64,000 nt of DNA from Sanguinoderma infundibulare (Eukaryota; Basidiomycota; Agaricomycetes; Polyporales; Polyporaceae): contig JAVLRN010000001.1 in the NCBI GenBank assembly GCA_032821775.1, positions 2,046,001 to 2,110,000 of the forward strand, written 5' to 3'. The notes beneath the pieces are model-generated. The model saw nothing but the letters and a program-made list of their open reading frames with translations. It was not told the origin of the DNA and made no database searches. Below, in pieces: positions 57,601-64,000 of the stretch; position 1 is the stretch's first letter; every line of letters starts with the position of its first letter. Position numbers and translations under genes: made by a program.

Positions 57601-57981
57601 ACACCCCTCCTCTTCCTCGACCAGCTTACACCTGGCGGGCCGCCACTGCCCCGCCCCGGCGGAGCTGCGCGCGAGACCGAGCCAGCTCGACTTCTCTGCA
57701 GCGACGCACGCGAACGCATGAGCGCGCTCCAAGTTCGCCCTGAATGCGCACACATCGACCGCACCTTTCAGCTTCTTCTGGGCAGACTCTCCGTTCCCCG
57801 CAACGACGCGCGAGGAGGCGTCGCGTTTGTCTGCGCCTTTCCTGGTGGGCGGCTAAACGATATGCTGAACATCACCGATGGCTTAAGCGAGATCCAGGGA
57901 TGGGGAACGCACCTTTCTTAACGCCGAGGCTGCCTTTGCAGATACATAGAGTTCCACGGACACGTAGAACTCCTTGTCCAT
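54697..57981 (-). CDS. PH-C2-RasGAP GTPase-activating protein (BUD2/SynGAP-like)
   Basis: A multidomain GAP for Ras-type GTPases. The start MDKEFYVSVELYVSAKAASA (ATG at 57981) is followed by a PH-like part: CKLVEEEEGCLLNIYVD, then LYIQFEDEDMANTWLALLRS. The C2 domain spans DLTCLQGRNLGVTRP, DVYCEIFVNGTICGRTTVKK, PDWHERFQLADLPPFENLEI and GDAVEGWFPVLHGG. The GAP domain has the arginine-finger loop TLFRGNTVFTKIVELYM (reconstituted across a 63-nt intron near 56300-56366) and FCFLRFIVPAILHPHLFGI. Later comes LTLIAKVIQSLANLNP, and the C-terminal tail is long, Ser/Pro/Arg-rich and disordered. In yeasts the nearest role is Bud2, the GAP for the bud-site GTPase Rsr1. The substrate here is unknown. About ten introns. 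Confidence 0.87.
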
Positions 57982-59033
57982 CCTCTGTCGCGCAAGCGCC
58001 GAGAATATCGGGACAAAAGGTCGGGTATGGGCGCAACCGAGCTAGAAACGGCTCGCAGGGAGAGCGGTGCGTGGTGCGTTGAACAGGTCGGCCAGTGGTC
58101 CCGAGGGTAGCGGCAGCGAAGCAGGAAGGGCGACAGGACCTCTAGTGGCCCTGACGAGGTATAAGGCTGGGAAGGGCGGGGATGATGATGGATATATACC
58201 CAGCTGCTGATAACGCTGGCCAGATTGTACGACGGAGTGCGAGGAGGCGAGAGAGACAGGGCGGGGGCGAAAAGGAAGCGTGGGGAGACCTGGATTGGCC
58301 TCAGAACATGGCCGGTACGAGTGCGCACACAAGTCGCCTTGATGCGCTCGGTGGCGCGAGCTTCGGGCGCCGGGCGCTCCCTCTCCGCCGCCACAAACAG
58401 CCTCAGCCGCTCCATATATGGCTAATATGTTCGTGCCATATGCGGCCCAACAACGTCCTTCAAAGACCGATGTCCCTGACCGGGACCGTCGACAATTCAA
58501 TCTCCATTTCACCTTCCAGGAAACACGCCCTCCTTCTCACCAAATGGCCCAAACGACACCGTCATCGAGGACAGTGGCGCGGCAGTCGTTATGCCCCGCC
58601 GCCACCATAAAGGACCGGTGGTATCGTCTGGCGTATCATGGCATGGCATGGGAATTGGAAGGACGCAGGAGTCGCCAGTTAAGGATAGTCAACGGACTGT
58701 TTGTGCCATCAACTTGGGATCTCAAAGCAGAGTCAAGGCACAACTCCAAGACAGCCCGCAGATCATTCATCGCCATGACAATTCGTGTGATTCGTCGCCA
58801 CACTCGCCCGCAGAAGTACAAATAAGCATGATCTACCGTATAACGAAAGAATGGAAAACGAGCGAAGCAGGGCCAATACAGTGACGTTGCGGCTTTAGGG
58901 TATCAACACGCCCACAACGCCCAGTGGGGGATGCTGAGCTTTTGCGACCAATAATTTATTGATGGCAGTAATCACTCGGTTTTGTGCCTGTCAATTCATC
59001 GTCGGTTCAGTGCATACAGCTTACAAGTTATCG
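57982..59033. other. intergenic between RasGAP and elongase genes (1.05 kb)
   Basis: This is the RasGAP promoter, with a TATATA-type element near 58190-58198, then ORFs without motifs. The part near 58860-59030 is AT-richer and fits the elongase 3' UTR. Confidence 0.45.
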
Positions 59034-60253
59034 TTAGTCAAAAGACACTGACCCGTTCGCGACACCATTCGCCTTGCCGTTAGAAACGGGCTTCTTGCCG
59101 GCAGGCTTCTTGTACGTCTGAATGTAAAATTGGATGAAGAGCAGCAAGTAGCTCGAAAGCAAAACACATCCGAACACCGCCGCGCCCTCAGTTCCAGCGC
59201 AACTGCCGTATGTCGGCAGGTTCGGGAAGTACCTCGCGGCATAATACGAGTACGCTTGAACCCAACACTAGTCAGTTCCGTCCTGAATTTCGTACAAAGT
59301 AGCAACTTACTGGCGAAGTACACAACGAACAGGTCGATGATGAACTGCACAATCTGGAACGTCGTAAGGTACTTCTTCCACTGTGTTGACAACGTCATCA
59401 TCTGGTGACTAGTAGCGCGAGAGCATACAATAGCATACCCAGATCTTGGCACCACCAGCGGTAGCCCAGTAGTAGTAGTCTTGAACGTTCTTGAGCACAA
59501 CACCGGATACAAAGATCACCGAGTGGATACGTACACATGATCACATGGACCGTGAGGTTGATGGCAATAGGAACCCATTGCTACGTAATCGGTATAAGCA
59601 CACATCCCGTCGACGTGTCCAAAGTAGAGCGGTACTCACAACACTGGTCTTGCCGTTAAGTTGAGTGTAGCATAGCAAAGCAGTTGCGGAGTGATGGAAA
59701 ACATGCAGGAATGCTATTCCAAAAGTCAATACGTCACCAACCTCATTTGCTCCGCGTCTCGTACCGAGAGGCTTCTTCTTGAGAGCGAGGAAGACCGTGT
59801 CTATGAGTTCGATGTACTTGAAGTAGTAGTTGATCATGTAGTAAAATTCAAGTCTCTATACGCGCCATGTATGCACCATGAATACGCGTCGGAGACGATG
59901 GGATGCACGTCACTCACCTCGGACCACATGTTCACATTGCAAAAGCTCCAGAAAACACCGTGTTCGTACACCCGCGGAACAACCTCCTCCAAGATGAGCA
60001 AAACGAGGAGAAGACTGCCTGAGCTGAGGAACGCGTTGTGAAGACGGAAGAGGAACTGGAGTTTCATCGGTGGCCTGTCCTTCATCCATGCTTGGATACC
60101 GAAGACGATGACGAGGTACGCGACGAGGGTCGGGAACACGTCGAATGGCGTCGAGAACGGTGTCTTGCCAGCCACATAGTGAGTCCACTCGAAGGGGACG
60201 CCGAGGGACTTGAGCGGGAAGGTAGCGAGCAAGAGATCCGCGAGAGGAGCCAT
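59034..60253 (-). CDS. Very-long-chain fatty acid elongase (ELO family)
   Basis: An ER membrane beta-ketoacyl-CoA synthase that adds malonyl units to long-chain acyl-CoA. The start MAPLADLLLATFPLKSLGVP leads to VAYLVIVFGIQAWMKDRPPM and LFRLHNAFLSSGSLLLVLL (the family's L-x-x-H-N motif). Next are YYFKYIELIDTVFLALKKKP (the K-x-x-E-x-x-D-T motif) and FLHVFHHSATALLCYTQLNG, which holds the catalytic HxxHH box. Then follow YYYWATAGGAKIWWKKYLTT and FQIVQFIIDLFVVYFA. Near the end are YLLLFIQFYIQTYKKP and a basic tail with KKPVSNGKANG that may serve ER retention. Six introns. The start at 60253 is the only in-frame ATG before the first helix. It is closest in layout to the ELO2/ELO3 type; the exact substrate length is not deducible. 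Confidence 0.92.
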
Positions 60254-61153
60254 GGAGGACGTGGCCGACCAAGGGAGAGAACGTCAACCGCCCTCGACCG
60301 ACTTTTTCAATCCCATAAGCGCGTGCTTGCATGTCCGGCACAACCCGTCCACCGGCCGATTCGATCATCCTTCGCCTCGGCGCGTCCAATCCGCGCATCT
60401 CCATCTGCCCTGTCGCCACGTCCAACACTCTTGACGCGGTCGGCGCGCCCCCGTAGCCGACGAATAACTTATACTCCTTACCGCCGCTTTGTCACACGAG
60501 AATACACCCACGACGCGCTCTGAGCTCAAGCATACGCCCACGTAAATCACAGGGCAATCCTCTCCTCTATCGGACGTTCCATGAGAGGACATGCGTGTAC
60601 CTGAATTGGTCATTATGGCCATCTCGTCACCTCGAGTACGTGATTCGAACTACTGCATCTAAACACGGGACGTCATCGTCCACGTTTACATCGTTCCCAC
60701 ATGCAAGTCGCACATGGGAGTCTGGACAGATGATTGACAACAGCCCAGGACTGTGTTCGACACGTGCAGAGGTATGTCTTCTGACCTCGAGTTCGAGTGC
60801 TAGTGCTTGACACTGGAAGACATAACTTTCCGGAACCTCTATGATGCGCGCATCTAGCATCGAGAGTCCAGGCCGACGACAGACTCGACACGCTAACCCA
60901 TTTGAGCCGGTAGAAGGTCATGGGACGCACCGTGCCACACCGAGCGTGAAGAAAGCAGCATTCAGGAAATAGGTTCCAGGAGGGCACCTCCCACGTTCCA
61001 CGTTCCATGTTTAGGAGATCATTACCAGGAGAGGCCATAAGCATTCACCGAAGAATCCAGATAGAACCGTAGTAATAGATACATGTTGATGGTGCGGGAT
61101 TATAGAAAGTGGAGCCGTGATAGATGCAACGGCATACAGCATGGAAAGCGAAA
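60254..61153. other. intergenic, elongase promoter and unassigned sequence (0.9 kb)
   Basis: A TTATAC/GTATAA element lies about 215-220 bp upstream of the elongase ATG (60469-60474). The remaining ORFs (up to about 120 codons, - strand 60673-61044) show no motif. Confidence 0.4.
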
Positions 61154-61927
61154 TCATGTAATGACGAGGGCGTAGCCGTCTTGAAGGTCAGCGAACAAGG
61201 CTTTATCCCTGGGCAGACAACAGCCACCATCAGCGTGTGGCCCGACTTAGGGGCAAACCTTAAATGGGACTTACTTAAGATCGAGCTTCGCGTTCTGCAC
61301 CGCAGCCAACGCAGCCGCCCGGACCTTGGAAGCATCTAAACCAGAAGGGAGTGCGCAAACAAGGCACATCGGACAGTTGGCCGGTTGCAGCCGGTAAGAA
61401 GCAGGGATCTAGAGAGAGTTTTGCCATTACGTTGTGGATCGCAAGGAGAGAGGAACAGGAAATGGGCTTACCCCGGCTGCACGGAGCGACTCCACAAGGT
61501 TATGGACGAACATGAGCGAGCGGGTGCGTAAGTTTTGAAGGTCGTGAAGGTCGACACCTGCACACCGACGATAAGCATTGGCACGTCGTGTGACCGACAA
61601 GGCGAAGGGGAAACGCACAAGCAGAAGATGAGTGGCAGCCGGTGGGGATCGTGCAGTGCAATCGCACTGAGTGTCCGGTTTTCTTGATCAGTCTGGAGTA
61701 GCCACGCCGTCAGAAGAGCTCGACGGCAGACAGGATATCCCCCACCGAGCGAAGGGTTCCACCGCCTCGTCCAGGTTGCCCAGCTATAAGAGAAGTGTCG
61801 ATGAGCGTGACGCCTGGCAACAGCAAAGGATCAAGACGGACTTCGTTGAATTCCACGTCGTTGGTTGAACGGTTCGTGTCAAGATGTACGGGGATGTGGA
61901 CAGCGGGGGCTAGAACCGACATCATGA
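61154..61927 (-). CDS. Unrecognised small protein, multi-exon
   Basis: Well-formed splice signals argue for a real gene. The first exon gives MMSVLAPAVHIPVHLDTNRS and LDPLLLPGVTLIDTSL. A middle exon gives GVDLHDLQNLRTRSLMFVHN then LVESLRAAG. A 63-nt intron follows (GTAAGCCC to TCTCTCTAG). The next exon gives IPASYRLQPANCPMCLVCAL with a CPMC pair, then LDASKVRAAALAAVQNAKLD. A final intron with donor GTAAGTCC leads to KALFADLQDGYALVIT and the stop at 61154. How 61570-61815 is spliced is unclear: the frame LGNLDEAVEPFARWGISC is attractive but hits a stop. I do not recognise the family. Confidence 0.5.
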
Positions 61928-62671
61928 TGGAACCGAGAGGGTGGGGAAATGAGGGGAGAGGAGGCGGGGGTGAAGGGGGAGTGCTAGAGGTGACGGGGGG
62001 GTGGGGGTGGGGTCAGCGGCATGTCGAGGTGGGGTGTATTATAGGCGAAAGTATGTGTTCCTCGTTGCAGCGTTCCCGGGGGATACCGGGGGAAGGAATG
62101 CCTACGGCTGTGATCGGTGGAACGAGGGTACATGCAGTGATGGCAGGGTCCATGTTCTCGGTCGCAAGAATGTACGAGAGCGCGGCAGGGAGGCAGCCAC
62201 CGCCTCGGCGGTCAGACCGTCACGAGGGCTCCTACTGGCTCCTACTGGGCGGAGCTCGCCCACGACTGGACTGCCAGCCCGGAAAGGCTACGTGAAAAAA
62301 TTCCGGACGGAGGTCCGCTCGACGCCGTGGGCCAAGCAGACGAGAAGGGAAGGCAGGGATAACATTTGCAGCCAGCGTGCGGTCCGTGCAGCACAAAACG
62401 ATTATCGGCATTGCATTCGGCTTTGCTTCTAGACCGCCACGACCGGCACCGATCCGGCGGTTACCGATATACCCACGACTTATGTACTCCCGGCGCTAAG
62501 TGGTTGCGAAAGCCATGGCATGACGTACAGCAAAGTTGTTTGGACACTGCAGTCGCGCGACCGCACTCATTCCTACGACGTCTTTTTACCCCCTCACAAC
62601 ACCCACGCGATCCAACTCTTTGTGTTATAACTCAACTGTTGAGAGGAGACGTGTAAGATAATTATCGCAAC
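61928..62671. other. divergent intergenic with G-rich tract
   Basis: This 740-bp interval lies between two outward-facing genes. The left part is a run of G tracts (+ strand, 61934-62012). The rest has no clear motif. The AT-rich ATAAGATAATTATCGC just before 62671 precedes the VPS13 ATG. Confidence 0.45.
61995..62012 (+). other. Canonical G-quadruplex-forming sequence
   Basis: GGGGGGGTGGGGGTGGGG fits G3+N1 four times in one short stretch. It lies about 70 bp upstream of the - gene start at 61927, flanked by two more G5 tracts at 61966-61970 and 61975-61979. Confidence 0.7.
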
Positions 62672-64000
62672 ATGGTCTGGTGGTCAGACCCTGGGAAGGA
62701 GGTGTTGAACATCGTGCGTGATCGTGTTCTCGGTTAACTTCCCTATGTCTAACCCGCACGGCAGTTGTTCAATCGCGTCCTTGCCCCATATGTCGAGAAC
62801 TTGGACATGAACCAGGTCAGCTATGGTATAGGGCAAGGTGGGGGCTCCCAATCGCAGCGCAAAGTTCCCGTCCTGAACGTACGGTCTAGGCCAGGTTACT
62901 CTTAGCAAGCTGCGGTTGAAGAAGGGAGCTTTGGACAAGTTTCGGCTACCAGTGGACGTCATAGATGGTGCGCTCACACTCAATTATTTTCTCCACGATA
63001 CTGAAACGGCACATAGGACACTTGGGAAAGCTCTCCCTCTCGCTTCATTGGATGAACTTGGGGAACCAGCCCGTGGAGGTCTTGGTCGAGGATGTGTACC
63101 TACTTGTCGTCCCCTCATCCGAATCTACCTATGACCCCGAAGAAGAGGAGCGCCGTGTCCAGGCTGCAAAGTTTGAGCGTCTGGAGAACGCGGAGCTCCT
63201 GCACCTCCGAACTCAGTCTGACATGTCCCAAGGTCAGCACGCTGTTCGCTCATGTGCTCGAGGGAAGATATTCTGAGGCCACCCCAGATAGCCAGGAATC
63301 GCAAGGTCTGATCGCGTCTCTGGTGACTAAGATTATCAACAACCTGCAGGTCACCGTGAGGAACATCCACATCCGGTACGAGGACAAGCTGAGCGTTCCG
63401 GGCGTATGTGAACCCACCTCTATTTGATGCATGGAAGCTCATTCCGGGGCTCGCTTTCTTTAGCACCCCTTCGCAGCGGGTGTGACGCTTGCCGGCTTCA
63501 CTGCCGTCTCAGTCAACGATAATTGGCAGCCTGCCTTCATCGATAGCAAGGCCGGCGCCGTTCACAAGGTGGAGCCCAAATGAAATGCGTCCGCATGACT
63601 GACGTTCAACTGACACGTCCAATTCAGCTTGCGCGACTCGAATCACTGGCAGTGTACTTCGATACAGACTGTCAAAGCCTTGCCGGACTCTCGTACCGAG
63701 AATTCGTCGAGAAGTTCACAGCTTTGGTGAGCATTGGGTTTGACAGCAGCGTGCTAGGATGCGATGTTCAATCTGTCATAGATCTCGAAGGGCAGTCGGA
63801 CCGCACCCCACCAGTTCATTTTGAAGCCAGTCTCTGGAGAGGGCAAGGTACGGATGTCCATTCCGTTGTCATGAACGCCCCCTGACGACATGGGCACGCA
63901 GATCACGATGAACCACAAGCTGGACAAGGAGACCCCACGCTTTGACGTACAACTTTCGTTTGACGAGATCGGCGTGCTCCTGGACGATAACCAGTACCGA
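62672..64000 (+). CDS. VPS13: VPS13 lipid-transfer protein, N-terminal part only
   Basis: Vps13 is a very large bridge-like protein that channels lipids at membrane contact sites. This 5' part encodes MVWWSDPGKEVLNI, then the chorein-N signature LFNRVLAPYVENLDMNQVSY, GIGQ, LRLKKGALDKFRLPVDVIDG and HLGKLSLSLHWMNLGNQPVE. Next are VEDVYLLVVP, LVTKIINNLQVTVRNIHIRY and the beta-strand repeats GVTLAGFTAVSVNDNWQPAF and RLESLAVYFDTDCQS. At least six short introns are seen. The reading frame runs off the right edge. The short hydrophobic first exon (WW) is the likely start, since ATG 62672 is the only one in frame before the LFNRVL segment. Confidence 0.92.

Noticed and set aside
60632..60650. GTTCGAATC on the - strand, like a tRNA B box
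   Set aside because: The flanking bases do not pair as a T stem and no A box or acceptor stem is found at the right distance.
1..64000. Secondary-metabolite or other functional gene cluster
   Set aside because: The neighbours are unrelated housekeeping genes on alternating strands. No synthase, P450, transporter or pathway regulator group is present.

Overview
The window is nuclear DNA of a filamentous fungus, almost certainly a basidiomycete and probably an agaricomycete. Genes are densely packed on both strands and GC-rich. Nearly every gene is cut by introns of about 50-70 nt with GT(R)NGT donors and YAG acceptors. The products are eukaryotic housekeeping proteins plus fungal-type secreted proteins such as a CPL1/PriA-like cysteine-rich protein. 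There are no bacterial features, transposon ORFs, rRNA genes or convincing tRNA genes. Gene models below were spliced by eye from reading frames and splice signals. Outer coordinates run from start to stop codon and include introns.

Layout: 0-8 kb carries three + genes: the 3' part of DRS1 (ribosome-assembly helicase), APC4 and a bZIP factor. 9.4-13 kb has three - genes: GPI2, a small SVIP-like VCP-interacting protein and a cysteine-rich membrane protein that is divergent from ARP1 (13.2-14.7 kb). 15-25 kb holds RPS24, a Tic20/DUF4870-like membrane protein, two secreted-protein genes (the second with three tandem copies of an exon-intron unit) and TPD3. 25.2-27.4 kb is a poorly coding, repeat-bearing stretch with at best one orphan gene. 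27.4-38 kb carries a glucose-6-phosphate 1-epimerase, REV3, an AGTRAP-like membrane protein and a transaldolase-family enzyme. 38-46 kb alternates strands: MED20, DPH7, a TMEM135-like protein with a probable GC-AG intron, a dysferlin-domain protein and an HscB/Jac1 co-chaperone. 46-54.5 kb carries a dsRBD-containing DExH helicase and AP-2 alpha. 54.7-62 kb has a PH-C2-RasGAP, a fatty-acid elongase and an unrecognised gene on the - strand. The window ends inside the 5' part of VPS13.

The genes do not form a pathway or a biosynthetic cluster; this is an ordinary gene-rich euchromatic segment. The most notable structures are the triplicated symmetric exon in the CPL1-like gene, perfect TGACGTCA palindromes in three promoter intervals between 39 and 46.5 kb, a perfect 13-bp inverted repeat just after the AGTRAP-like stop codon, the GC-AG intron, two stop-free introns whose length is a multiple of three, and the SVIP-like gene. 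I did not find evidence for a wholly new multi-gene system.
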